Shown here piece by piece: positions 44,957 through 55,540 of a stretch of 64,000 nucleotides of DNA (within the stretch, counting starts at the first letter, position 1; every line of letters starts with the position of its first letter). This DNA is from Undaria pinnatifida. Lineage: Eukaryota > Sar > Phaeophyceae > Laminariales > Alariaceae. A program made the position numbers and the translations under genes. Location of the stretch: NCBI GenBank assembly GCA_012845835.1, contig JABAKD010000018.1, forward strand, positions 6,007,862-6,071,861, given 5' to 3'. The notes under the pieces were generated by a model. That model did no database searches. It was not told where the DNA came from and was given only the letters and a program-made list of their open reading frames with translations.

Positions 44957-45727
44957 CTGCAGTCACGCGATTTGTTGTTTCATCCCACGGGGGGGGGGGG
45001 TCCCGAAGCAGGCATCGGAGATCCCAGAGGGAGGCAATGAACCCGTGGAAGGTCCCAGAGAAGGCATCGTCCATCGTCATTTCACTTGCTGCAGCCCGTT
45101 AGTTATTTCAACTTAGTTGGGGGGGGTGGTTCCAAAGCATTGCATTGAGTGCGTGCGCTGGGGGGGGGGGATGGTCCCAGCGAAAAGGCAGTGTGTACGG
45201 GAGACGAAGGCTACTGTTAAGGGATAAGGAGCGTACCTCCATTTCGCCATTCTTTATTTTAGTCATCCTTTTTTACGTCCCGGCTCAACCCTTGAAAGGT
45301 TTTACCCTCAGCGACCTTCTGGACAAGCCATGCCGTGGTCACAGGGGTCTTCCCGTTCTCTCCCGCGGTACGTGCTTTCATTTTCATGGCGCACAGGCTT
45401 CATCATTCCCACGTTTCAACTCTTCACGCACGCCGATTTTCGTCTAGTTTGGCTGCCTCATTCGCTCGCGCGCTCCGCTACTCAAATGTGTTACGCAGGA
45501 AAAAGTCACTACTGGCACGAGTATGCACTCGGGACGATTCGTATCAGCATCGTTGACACAGAAATGGACGAGCATCGCCTGCTAATCCACAGGGGATGCC
45601 TGTTCCATTTTCACCGCCGGTAGGCCACAGAATAGCCCATTTTTACCTGCACTTCGTTCAAACCGACCCGTGCATTCCAGGACAACGTACGGTAGTACCA
45701 GCACCCTCGCTCCATACATACACGTAC

Positions 45728-45868
45728 CTTTTTGGTAAGCTCATGCAGCTGAACCTCGAGACCCGACAGTCGCTCCATGCTGCTCCTAGCGCGTTCGGCA
45801 TATCTCTCGCGAACGCTCTCCAGGGGACTGCCAATCACCTCCCTGCACACGGCGGTCCCGAGCTGAAT
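45728..45868 (-). CDS. Candidate exon upstream of the RZ-finger exon
   Basis: Bounded by acceptor TTGCCTAAACAG and donor AAAAAG/GTACGTG on the minus strand. It is 141 nt, phase 0 at both ends, encoding a charged helix (ESVRERYAERARSSMERLSG, then LEVQLHELTKK). Joined in phase to the RZ exon across about 770 bp, it places the helix directly before EVKLVMAAA, as in RZ-finger proteins. The codon pattern looks coding. I regard it as the penultimate exon, but this is inference. Confidence 0.55.
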
Positions 45869-45941
45869 CTGTTTAGGCAACCCCGAGTTCAGGGAAGGGG
45901 GGACAACGACAACAAATATTTTCACACGTCGTACGGATCAC

Positions 45942-46120
45942 CAACAGATTACTTAATCTAGATTTCTCAGGGAAGATCTGTATGGTGTAGCTCATGTTGC
46001 CGGGTGGGAGCCGTACAATCGGCATGATCTGGCACACGTTTCTGGGGTTGGATCTGTGTTCGACATAGGTACAGATCCTGCACAACATCTCTAAACGGAA
46101 GGTATGGGATCTACTACAGA
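45942..46120 (-). CDS. Candidate further exon of the RZ-finger gene, weak
   Basis: Open on the minus strand from about 46115 through CRICTYVEHRS and PPGNMSYTIQIFPEKS to a possible donor TTG/GTGATC at 45942. Phase agrees with the 45868 acceptor across a 73-bp intron. CRxC suggests part of a metal-binding site, but I cannot name a domain. The donor is weak and the intron is much shorter than others in this window. Confidence 0.35.
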
Positions 46121-46299
46121 TGATCTAGGTGATGATCTAGATCGTGATTTGTCCGACATGTAAATATTTCGAACAGATCACCATCTAGATCATGTAGACC
46201 ATCCAGAGCATCTGTTACTCCTGTACTGCAGGGCCGCAGTCCAGTACACGCCATCACGCCCATGCTGTAAACATATACGGTTTTGCGGCCGGTGTATCA

Positions 46300-46375
46300 C
46301 GCAGCTTGCACAGTATGAGTATCGACCCTAAATTTATCAAACTCACAGCTGGCGTGTTTAGAATAACTTGAAAAA
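46300..46375 (-). repeat. Dispersed CACGCAGCTTGCA repeat
   Basis: CACGCAGCTTGCACAGTATG, GTATCGACCC and ACTCACAGCTGGCGT match 15265-15330 and 63325-63385 (same orientation) and, inverted, 61575-61640, 27320-27380 and 18530-18690. It is a short element of about 80 bp. Confidence 0.75.
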
Positions 46376-46499
46376 AAAAAAGGCTCACCCCCTTTTTGAA
46401 CCGCACCCACCCACCCTACATTTTTTAGAGACAAACTGCTTGAAAAAGAGACTATTAATAGGATGCGATTTGCAGCTAAAACAAAAAACAAGGCTTTTC

Positions 46500-46700
46500 A
46501 TGGGTCAGGACTTGACGTGACCAGCGGGTCGGGTCAGGAGGCTCTGACAAAATATTATCGCGGGTCGGGGTTGGGTCGGATTGGGTCAAGAGGTGCTCGC
46601 AATCTCACGGGTTGGGTTGGGTTGGGGTGGGTTGGGTTGGATCGGATCGAGAGGGTTTCCCAAATATCTCAGGTCAGGGCGACCCGACCGAGGAAATGTG
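46500..46700. repeat. GGGTT/GGGTC-rich microsatellite
   Basis: GGGTTGGGTTGGGTTGGGGT and GGGTCGGG variants at 46553-46650, with C-rich complement pieces at 46680-46715. Confidence 0.8.
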
Positions 46701-46729
46701 ACCCGGCCCGTGAAAAGCCCTAAAAACAA

Positions 46730-47140
46730 AATGTCTCCATCACCACCAAGAAACGAGCGACGAGCGAACAACACAGTCCCGAGTCACGAGCTGAGTCTGT
46801 GACGCACTCCCGAGGTAATAGTCGGACAACATGCGGTCAAGAGAACAAATCCGAACAAACTTTGGCAACGTTAACGTCTGAAGAAGAAAATGACGACTCC
46901 CCGAATCTGATGCACTCGTCGAGACAAAAGACGGAGAGGATGGGGTCAGACAACCCAGCAATTGAGGTTAAACAAAAGCAAAATATTTTGGAAGATTGAA
47001 GAAATAATATCTCGTTCGGTGATAAGGAAGAAAAAAACAAGGATAATACGTCAAATCAATTTTCGTCGTCATATACTTGCTCTGCTTTGCAGTGTTAGTA
47101 GCGATTTTCGTTTTCTACTGGTTGTCCACTTTTTGTATTG
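46730..47140 (+). other. Hydrophilic open frame, doubtful
   Basis: One frame is open from after a TAA near 46724 to TGA at 46997-46999 and is rich in Ser, Glu and Lys (SEEENDDSPNL). It has no start, splice signal or domain that I recognise. Confidence 0.2.
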
Positions 47141-47839
47141 ACCCTTCACGCTGCACATTATCGACGGTAAAATAGCTCACAACAGCGGGAATGTTTATGA
47201 GTAAAAGCTAGAGGTTTCGAAAACACAAGAAAAACTATGCCATGATTCGTAATAAAACGAAGAAAAAACGAAAACAAAGAGAAATACATCAAATCGGTTT
47301 TGGTTGTCTTCTGTTTTACTCTGCTTAGCTGTATTATGCTGCATGCAGGCCAAACTGCCCAGCTTCTACCTCCTGCAGACGTAGCACCGCCACAACGCCA
47401 CAAAAGCAACACCACAACCCACCAATAACTCTGCCTGAATTTATGAACACCGAACTCAACACCATCAACACCAACACACAAACGTCCAAGGCTAACGCAA
47501 CGAGGGGCAGCGGGCTGCTTAACTCTGCTGCTGGTCGTAGTGCCGCCGCAACTATTGCTGCTCTGTGTGTGCAACTCTACTACTGGTGTCTATCTGATGC
47601 GTTGATGGGGTCTACGTATAGTGATTATTATGTATCTAGATGGGACTCCGAAACAATGCCAGTGCTCTTGCGTGGGCATGCGTGTGTTTTTCGTTCAACG
47701 CGCGACAGCATCACATAGTAGTGCCAATGTATGTGCCAGCGCTATTCAAGACACCGGCACTACTGGAATAGAGTTGCCATTCATAGCTACCTACGTGCAG
47801 AGAGTGCCAGTCGTGCCAAGTGCTTATACCGGCACCATA

Positions 47840-48200
47840 CGGAGCAATGGGACTAATCAACCGGCTCTATATTAGCCCGAAACGCTTATATCTTTGGTAC
47901 AGATGCCTTCACGCAAAAAACTCAACAACATTTTAAGCACAGCGCAAGACAGCGTCATAACAAAAACATAAGAACAGCATGGGGGGAGCGGGGAAAAGGT
48001 CCTCCTGCTCTGCGCTAGACTGCCTGTGCTGCTGCTGCCGCTCTGCTGATGACGGTGTGTCTGTAACCGACAGAACATTTTTTTTTTTGCGGTGCACGTG
48101 CGTGTGTTTTCTCGCACCTCAAGACAGTATCACATGGCATTGCCGGTATGTGCCGGCCTTATACACAGGCACTCGTCGAGATACCCCCATTATTTGAAGT
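47840..48200 (+). repeat. Dispersed repeat paired with 50840-51080
   Basis: AGACAGCGTCAT, ACATAAGAACAGCATGG, AGCGGGGAAAAGGTCC, CTGCCTGTGCTGCTGC and GTGTGTCTGTAACCGA blocks recur in order at 50840-51000, followed in both by a CAxxAxAGTGCCGGxATGTGCC-like block. Same orientation. Confidence 0.75.
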
Positions 48201-48249
48201 AGGGCTGCCACACATTTTTGCGTTGTTTGTATAAAGAGTTCCACTCTTG

Positions 48250-48370
48250 CTTTTTTTTTTTTTTTTTCAATCCTCCGGCGGATGGGGAAAAATAAAGCTT
48301 AAGCTCACCACACTTCCACGTATTTTCATACGCGTCGTGTGTCGATTTAACTCAGTTGCTTTAGCAGTTC
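48250..48370 (-). mobile_element. LINE-like 3' end fragment with 18-T tail
   Basis: A T run at 48250-48267, then CAATCCTCCGGCGGATGGGG, CACTTCCACGTATTTTCATA and TCGATTTAACTCAGTTGC. Minus orientation with poly(A) tail and 5' truncation. Confidence 0.75.
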
Positions 48371-48479
48371 CAGTTTTGCTACTTTCGCCGACATCATTGA
48401 CATCAGTGGCACTGTTCAACCGGCACTATTGGGAGTCCCCCACTACAGCATGATATTCGTACTTGGTACGTACGACTGA

Positions 48480-49385
48480 AAACGTTATAGGTCTGTTTTT
48501 TACTTGATTTCAGAATACCAGTTTCTCCCCGCCGGTCGGCGCTGGTTCTTCCAAAAAACGCACGAGGATTGTTTGCTGCTGCCTGCTCCTCCTGATGATG
48601 ATATTTTCATTGTTTGTTTCGTTATTTCTCGCGTTTCTTTCTCCGCCATTTGAAGGTATGCGCTGCGGCCGTAATGTGGCTGTACAAAAAACGTGATAGG
48701 TAGTTTTGCTCCTAAAACAATTGTGAATAAATGCATTAGTTCATACATCGTTTAATAAAACAGGGTCGGGACGATAGAACACTCTCCTCGCCACGTAAAT
48801 GAATGCGAAAAGTGCACTCGGCGTACAAAAAACGATAGTATATACGACGCGATTTTTAACTCTTCTTGCGCCAGCCTCTTTTGCACCTTCATATTGACTT
48901 TAATACCTTTCTTCGTGCGCCATTGGCTTTGGACGTATTTTTACCTGCACGTATTGTACGAGAGTTTTTCCTGGCCTGCTTTTTCTGATCGCTACGTACC
49001 CCCCTTCGTTCGAAGGGAACACTCTTGTTGCGCTGTTCTTTTGATATTGTTTTCCCTCATACTAACTGTGCTACGTCCACGACATTTATTTCTAGATTAT
49101 GTCCATCAGTCTTGAGCTGTCTGCCCTCACCTCACCTTCCTTCCCCTACTACATGCTCCTGTCTTTTTCTTCTACAAATACAACTTTGATTACTAACATT
49201 TTTTTCGGCCCCGGGGTTTTTTTGCCTCAATTGCAGCACTTGAAACAACTGCAATAAATTTTGGCGTAGAAGCCCGAAACAACTACCTGTTGATAAACTA
49301 AAACTGCTCGTCGTGTTTGTACAACAATAGTTATCGTCCACTTGCTACAGTATCCAACTACTCTCTTATTTTCGTTTCTTGCGTC
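48480..49385. other. No supported gene
   Basis: Pyrimidine-rich sequence with short frames. Blocks near 49150-49380 (CTTTTTCTTCTACAAATAC and neighbours) loosely resemble 50090-50220 and 54000-54110. Confidence 0.35.
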
Positions 49386-49389
49386 ACCC

Positions 49390-50035
49390 TGTTCTAAGGC
49401 TTAGTTTGGGTAAGCTATTGGTTAATGTTAAGATACGGCCTCGAAAGGCCTGTAGGTATCCGAATTTGAGATCATTTGGATGGGTTTCGTATGATAAGGT
49501 TGGCGGTTTATATTCGGGGAAGTTAGGAATTAGATCGGAGGCACGCGCCTCCGATCTCAGAAGCTATCCCGGGCTCTGGTGGAAACGAATAAAGCTACAT
49601 CTCTACGAAGGAACGAAAGTGAGTACTCCGAGGACCTACCCAATTGGCAGACCTGCAGGGGGCACTCTGTGTCCCCCACCTATTAATTTAACATTAACCT
49701 GGGCAAGTGGTCAAACGGACCAATACCCCACTAATACCTTAACAAATGGCGTCGTCGACAGACCATGGGTTTTTGGGTCGTGGGTTCGATCCCCACATCC
49801 ACCATACATAATAAACATTTTCAGATCTTCCCATGGCGAACTTGAAAAATACTCTCCCCGGTATACCCAGGAAATGAAACGGCTTGGATATATTGACAGG
49901 TCCGCCCGTATATCCGGCCGACCTGGTATCCCGCCGTTTCAGGGGGGGAGAGTGTTATAAGGCTTAGTTTGGGTAAGCTATTGGTTAACCTGTGCAAGTG
50001 GTCAAACGGACTAATACCCCACTAATACCTTAACA
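49390..50035 (+). mobile_element. Miniature LTR retrotransposon (TRIM/SMART) with nested insertion
   Basis: The 5' LTR is 49390-49425 plus 49698-49744 (83 bp, split by the nested insertion). The internal region is 49745-49952 (208 bp) and the 3' LTR is 49953-50035 (83 bp). LTRs start TGTTNTAAGGCTTAG and end CCTTAACA. TGGCGTCGTCGACAG, two bases after the 5' LTR, is a candidate primer-binding site; CAGGGGGGGAGAG directly before the 3' LTR is a polypurine tract. ACCC at 49386-49389 and 50036-50039 is a 4-bp target duplication. Without the nested piece the element is 374 bp and codes for nothing. The internal region also contains a perfect tRNA T-arm-like hairpin (GTGGGTTCGATCCCCAC). Confidence 0.9.
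49426..49693 (+). mobile_element. 268-bp TTAA-flanked insertion inside the LTR
   Basis: Begins TGTTAAGATACGGCC and ends TTAATTTAACA. TTAA flanks it at 49422-49425 and 49694-49697, and the LTR resumes exactly, as the intact 3' LTR shows. It contains the palindrome around GGAGGCACGCGCCTCC. A second copy is at 11866-12130. TTAA duplication recalls piggyBac-type MITEs, while TG..CA ends would equally suit a solo LTR. Confidence 0.88.
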
Positions 50036-50039
50036 ACCC

Positions 50040-50840
50040 TCTTTTGGTCTGCTCGCCTCTGTTATTTTCTCTATACTTACTTGCTACTTTGTTTGCCGTT
50101 CCCTGCTATTGCTACGTTTGTTTATGTTTAGTAGTTCTTGGGGTTCCACGCTCCTTTTTTATTCTGCCTTCGTAGCACTTCTGCCTCATTTTATTTTTTT
50201 TCACCTTCGAAGTGATAACTTGCATAAATAGAAATATACTCGTCTGGAGCGGTCGGTCGTTCGCCGAGCCCTTCCCCGAACTTTTCGCTAGCCAACGACC
50301 GTGAATGACCAGCACCAGGAACGTTTCGTGGAAACAGCTGTTAGCTTCAAGCTTTTGGGGAGTAGCTCTCAGGACTGTCAGTTTAGGGTTAGGGTTAGGG
50401 AGTAGACCATGGTGGAAACGGTGACGTCAGTTTAGTGCGTCAACAAGTAGTTAGGCTAGATCGTCAGCAATATTTTTTGTCATGTCATCAGAGGAGGGAA
50501 AGCTGCTGTTGCTCTGGTCTGCTTGCCTGCTGCCGTTGTTGTTGCTTCTACTGCTGCTGCTCTGCTGCCGCAAGACTCTCTGTAGCTGATCGCTGCATGG
50601 CCGTAGATGACCACTGTTTGGCTGTGGTGCTCGGTGTGCGGGTGTGCTTACTCTGTGTTCCGTGTTTATTGAGATACCTGTACCGGGCATGTACATACCG
50701 AGAAGCAAACCTCGAACAACGCCAGACAACATCGACTACTACAGAGGGGTTCAGTCATGCCAAGTGCTACATATTACCAGCAATGCATGGCAGCGAAAAA
50801 CGTAGACACGCATTCAAGCCAAAAACTGAATTACATTTCT
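50040..50840. other. No supported gene; short TTAGGG triplet
   Basis: GTTTAGGGTTAGGGTTAGGG at 50384-50403 is a short interstitial TTAGGG tract. The CTG/TGC-rich frame at 50435-50842 is low in complexity. Confidence 0.4.
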
Positions 50841-51039
50841 AGCACAAAGCTAGACAGCGTCATGACAGGAAGATAAGAAGAGCATGGCGGAAGCGGGGAA
50901 GGTCCTGCTCTGCACCACTCTGCCTGTGCTGCCACTGCCGCTACTGCTGCTGCTCTGCTACTATACGATGTGTCTAACCGATGCTTTGCTGCGGTGCGTG
51001 TGTGTGTTTTTTGTGTGACAGACAGCACATGTATGGTAT

Positions 51040-51320
51040 CATAGTGCCGGCATGTGCCAGCCCAATATACCGGCACTATACAAGGCGCCATAAATATGAT
51101 GGTTAGGCTGACATACATAAATTGTATGATTGGCCGGTATACGTGCCACTGGTATTCATAACACCGGCGCTATATTGGAATAGAGTTCCCATAAACCGCT
51201 ATCTACTACAGAGAGTTCAAGTCGTGCCAAGTGATCATTCTACCGGCAAAATATACAGAGCAATGGCTGGCACTATATAACCCGTTCTATACCCGTTATT
51301 TTCCAGCAATGAGTGACAGC
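51040..51320. repeat. CCGGCACTATA-type dispersed repeat
   Basis: AGTGCCGGCATGTGCCAGCC, TATACCGGCACTATACAAGG and AACACCGGCGCTATATTGG repeat within 140 bp. Related copies are at 47725-47880 and 52555-52740. Confidence 0.65.
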
Positions 51321-51397
51321 GAAAGCTGATTATTTGCTGCGGTTCATGTGTGTTTTTGTGCGGGAAAGCACAGCAGCATCACGTGGTATTAATAGTG

Positions 51398-52550
51398 TGT
51401 TATAAGGCTTAGTTTGGGTAAGCTATGGGTCAACTTTTTCTTTTTTTTTTTTTTTTATCCTCCAGCGGATGGGGAAAAATAAAGCTTTAGCTCACCAAAC
51501 TTCCACGTATTTTCATACGCGTCGTGTGTCGATTTAACTTAGCTGCTTTCGCAGCCCAACGCTAGCTGGCGCACCCTTCGGGTCCCATTGTAGGTATAGC
51601 GTAAGTTGTCCCTATCAGTGGTCTTCGTTACAACCCCGGCAGCGCAAGCTGCCGTTGTATACGGATGCGTGTGTATGTCGACCCGGCCTGTCCCCTGAGA
51701 GTCAGTTTCGGTGGAGATAGCCACCCGGAATGTCATCTTTCCGGGTAGTGTGGGACTTGCGCAAGCTCACCCACTAACAAAACCCCTGGCCATGGGAGAT
51801 GGCCTTCCGCCGGACTTGGTCCAGTTACGGTCCACCCTACCCATTCGGGCGTTGGTCCTCGGTATGGGTTAACCTTTTGCAAGTGGTCAAACGGACTAAT
51901 ACCCCACCAACACCTTAACAAATGGCGTCGTTGGCAGGACCATGGGTTTTTGGGTCGTGGGTTCGATCCCCACCATCCACAATAATGAACTTTTCAGATT
52001 TTCCCCATGTCGAACTTGAAAAATACTCTCCCTGGTATCCCCAGGAAATGAAACGGCTTGGACAATTGACAGGTCCGCCCGAATATCCGGCCGACCTGGT
52101 ATCCCGCCGTTTCAGGGGGGGAGAGTGTTATAAGGCTTAGTTTGGGTTAACCTTTTGCAAGTGGTCAAACGGACTAATACCCCACTAATTACCTTAACAA
52201 ATGGCGTCGTCGACAGACCATGGGTTTTTTGGGTCGCGGGTTCAAATCCCACATCCATCATAACAAACTTTTTGAGGCTTTCCCATGTCGAACTTGAAAA
52301 ATACTCTCCCCGGTATGCCCAGGAAATGGAACGGCTTGGGTATATTGACAGGTCCGCCGGTATGTCCGGCCGACCTGCTATCCCGCCGTTTCAGGGGGAA
52401 AAGTGTTATAAGGCTCAGTTTGGGTAAGCTATTGGTTAACCTTTTGATCTCATCGTCGACGCCATTTGTTAAGGAATTAGTGGGGTATTAATTCGTTTGA
52501 CCGCTTGCGAAAGGTTAACCAATAGCTTACCCAAACTAAGCCTTTTAACA
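51398..52550 (+). mobile_element. Rearranged miniature LTR element: three direct LTRs plus one inverted LTR
   Basis: LTR1 is 51398-51434 plus 51874-51920 (split by a LINE-like insertion); internal 51921-52125; LTR2 52126-52199; internal 52200-52403; LTR3 52404-52445 (truncated); then an inverted piece consisting of 21 bp of internal start and a full inverted LTR (52467-52550). AGTG at 51394-51397 and 52551-52554 flanks the whole complex as a single 4-bp duplication. Removing it restores the dispersed-repeat sequence TTAATAGTGCCGGTATGTGC. It is the same family as 49390-50035. Confidence 0.88.
51435..51862 (-). mobile_element. LINE-like retrotransposon copy with poly(A) tail, nested in LTR1
   Basis: 428 bp inserted in the LTR, flanked by TATGGGTCAAC (51424-51434) and TATGGGTTAAC (51863-51873), an 11-bp duplication with one change. 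On the minus strand it ends in the block CCCCATCCGCTGGAGGAT and a poly(A) of about 17. The upstream 300 bp contain an open frame ending QLALGCESS. Poly(A) and variable 11-bp duplications are the marks of target-primed reverse transcription. This is the longest copy of the GGCGGATGGGG family (others at 5195, 10425, 18360, 18727, 48250). Confidence 0.85.
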
Positions 52551-52869
52551 AGTGCCGGTATGTGCCAGCCCAATATACCGGCACTACTATTAATATTATG
52601 GTATACCACCGCTATTGATGGTCGAGCTGCCATACATGTTTTGTTTGTGTGAAGAGCTCCGATCTCGCTCCTTTTGACGGCATTACAAAGAGCAAAAAAC
52701 AGCTGTAGTAGCGATACTATATTCAACCGGCACTATGGGGAGTCCCCCACTGTTACGTTAGGTACGCGGTATACTGCTTATTAGTGTGTGACTGTGACTG
52801 CTGCTTCGTGCGTTGTGCTAAAAATGCGAGTACTTAAGTACTGTGCTGCGTCTCATATACTCAGGAGTA

Positions 52870-53894
52870 CAGTAGGTGGCCCTGTATAGTGGCAACCTGA
52901 ATAGTAAAGTGCCCTATATGGTGGCATGAAAATCTCCTGGCAAAATCTCAACCCGATATAGTGGCACTTTACCACTATTGAGGACGGGGCCCTCAATAGT
53001 GGCATTTTGGGCACCACACACACCCAATAGTGGCAGTTCCAAGTAGTGGGCCCCCACTACTGCTGTACCACACCTGCCCACACACACTCTCAGCGGTGGG
53101 CGCCACACGTATCATGCCAGCCTGCGCGGACCTAGAACTGTGTAAACTCCCAAACAAACCACTGGGAGAGAATTTTTTGGTCCTCTAAAACAATACGCAG
53201 AGTCGTGTGGCGTTGGTGACGCCGGGCACTTTCTCCGCAAGGCGAAAATGGCATTCTTAGCAGCTACATTCGCTAGACCGTCACAGCAGTTGGACATTAG
53301 AGTGTTTACCAACTCGTAGTGCAATCAGTCGGCTAAAGCCTACAGCAGTTGCAGAGCTTCGTGGTGGTTGTGTTGATGCGCCGGGGTGGGGGTGTTTGAA
53401 TTTTCTATACTGGCTGTTTCAGTTAGTTTCGCGTCTCTACGTTGCTGTTTTCATGCGTTCTACACGTAGTGTTGAATGTTGAACCCCATGTTACACTGCC
53501 CGCCGGACAAAAAATATTGATGTGCCACCTATGATACAATGCGTTTGGACGTGGTTCCTGTGGTCTGCCTGCGCAGAAGAAACAGGTCTTGACCACAGAA
53601 GGCTCGGTAACCGTTGGATAATCAACGGTCATTTCATGTGTTTCATGCGGATACTGCTGCACACAAATCAACCACGAGTAGTGGAACAGTATGCACGGCT
53701 TTACCTGTACACAACAGCGTATAATCAGTGTACAGCGTGAACATCGAAGCTCTTTATTCGATATAGTGGCACTATTGCCACTATAGACTGTCTAATAGTG
53801 GCAATAGTGCCACTATATCGAATAGTGGCACTGCCCTGAATAGTGGCACAATTCTGTCCTGCCACTATATGCCACTATACAGGGCCACCTACTG
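52870..53894. mobile_element. 1025-bp TA-flanked inverted-repeat element
   Basis: Begins CAGTAGGTGGCCCTGTATAG and ends with its complement, CTATACAGGGCCACCTACTG, flanked by TA on both sides (52868-52869, 53895-53896). Both ends continue as clusters of AATAGTGGCA and TGCCACTAT motifs (to about 53050 and from 53755). TA duplication and CAG-starting ends are typical of Tc1/mariner/pogo elements. The 700-bp middle has no transposase-like frame, so it is non-autonomous. Confidence 0.88.
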
Positions 53895-53966
53895 TATATG
53901 ATTTCGCTTTCTTTCTCCTGCGTCACCCGCTTCTGGTTTAATTTTCTTCTCTTAATCGTCTGATTT

Positions 53967-55370
53967 GTGCGAGTTCACCGGCGCTGGCTTTTCCTTTCCC
54001 TTACACGTTATTATGAGCTTTTAGGTTCTACGCTCACTTTTTATTCTCTGCCGCCTCTTACATTTCACCTTCGAAGGGAGAACTTTGATGTATATGTATT
54101 GCGATTGACCCTTTGCGAAAAAATAGATAAAACTAGTGGGAACGTTCATGGAGCCGCCTATGCAGGCCGTGTAAGGAAACGTATAGGATACAGTGTGAAA
54201 AAACGAAATGTTGTGTGGTTCCAGTACTACGCCAAGGATTTTTGGACAAAACGCCGTAAAACCCAACTCGACCCCAACCCCAGGCTGAACTGTATGGAAG
54301 TTGTCCGGAAAAAAAAAACGGCAAAAAAAAGGAAAAACGTCGACCTTATGATAATTCATACTTAATATTATAAGGCCCCGCATATACTACTGTTTATGAG
54401 TGATCGACGTTGGAGCTGATGCTGGAATTTCTCGGATGGCAAAACATAACACCTGGTAACAGTTTTTATCTGTTTGTAATGGCCATCATGTACTTCGATG
54501 TGAGTCGAAGAGGGAAGAAACAGCTGGAATCTTCCTGCAATATAAATGAAGGCGAGTACCGTAGTGGGGAAGGGGGCGAAGAGCCGGCTTAGTGGCCCCG
54601 GATCTGACTTACGTCTCAGTCTAGGAAGGGAGAACGAGAACGAAAAGACGTGATGAAATAGAAGAGATAGGCAATATATATGTACGAAAGTGAAGCGGAA
54701 GTTGGAGCAAGGGCAGCTGGCGAATTAATTAGACATATACTACTAAGGCGGAGGAAGGTAAACAAGGAAGGTAGAGTGCCTGCATAGGCTTCCATTTTTC
54801 GTGGGTTTCCCTTGGTTTTCTCCTACTCTCTAGAAACGGTTTACGGTAGGGGTCCCCCAGTAAGGCCGTCGTGTGCCAGAGCAATGCGACCACCTTATTG
54901 GGGGAAGCCTCCTTATTAATTCCAGGTGATGAGCGCACTTCCCCAGACGCCAAGAGATTTCGACCGCCTCATATCGAGATACCGCCTTTTTCAGACTGTC
55001 CATACACTAAGAGTGCAAGCAGGCTCTTCTTCCCCCTCTCCACCACGGCACAAGCCTTCTGATTATCGCGAGAATAATCCAGTACTTTCTTCCCTCGTCG
55101 ACTCGCGTCGAAACCATTGGTATACCAAAGCCAGCAAGGTGTATCTGGTCACTGGGAAGTCAAAACACTTCATAACGCTGTGCATTGGCACAGCATATAC
55201 TGGCCGTATGTCCCGATTGAGCCAACCAGGTTGCCTGAAGGTTTGATAGAACACGCACGCCCAAGGAACATGCCATGTTCCATACCGAAAAGCCGTACCA
55301 GGTACCAATTAGCTCCGGGAGGAGAGAAAATAACGGTACCAATTAGAAGAAAGTGTAACAAATCCAGTTT
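53967..55370. other. No supported gene
   Basis: Frames at 53967-54365 (Lys/Arg-rich C-terminus caused by A runs) and at 54926-55437 show no domain. ACCAGGTACCAATTAGCTCC and GTACCAATTAG near 55300 form a short direct repeat. Confidence 0.35.
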
Positions 55371-55414
55371 TTCTTGCGTAATTTCCGGTCGGCCAGCAAG
55401 GTGTGGTGCCATAC

Positions 55415-55540
55415 CAATTTCTTCCCGGTGGAGGTGAGCCGGCCGATATCGCCCGCCTTTTCCTTCATCCACGCCCTGCGGTTGTCGATGCTCACAGCTA
55501 GGAACTGAACCCCTTGCTGGTGAAGCTCTGCTAGGGCAAT
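55415..55540 (-). CDS. Candidate single exon of unknown protein
   Basis: Acceptor TTATTGTGCAG, then 126 nt (42 codons, phase 0 at both ends), then possible donor AAATTG/GTATGG. It encodes ALAELHQQGVQFLAVSIDNR followed by a charged tail. The first part faintly recalls the strand-turn of AhpC/peroxiredoxin folds (gv.vlavSvD), but no active-site cysteine is present. No partner exons identified. Confidence 0.35.

Noticed and set aside
50435-50842. Cys-rich 135-codon plus frame
   Set aside because: Arises from CTG/TGC trinucleotide runs; no cysteine spacing is typical of a known domain.
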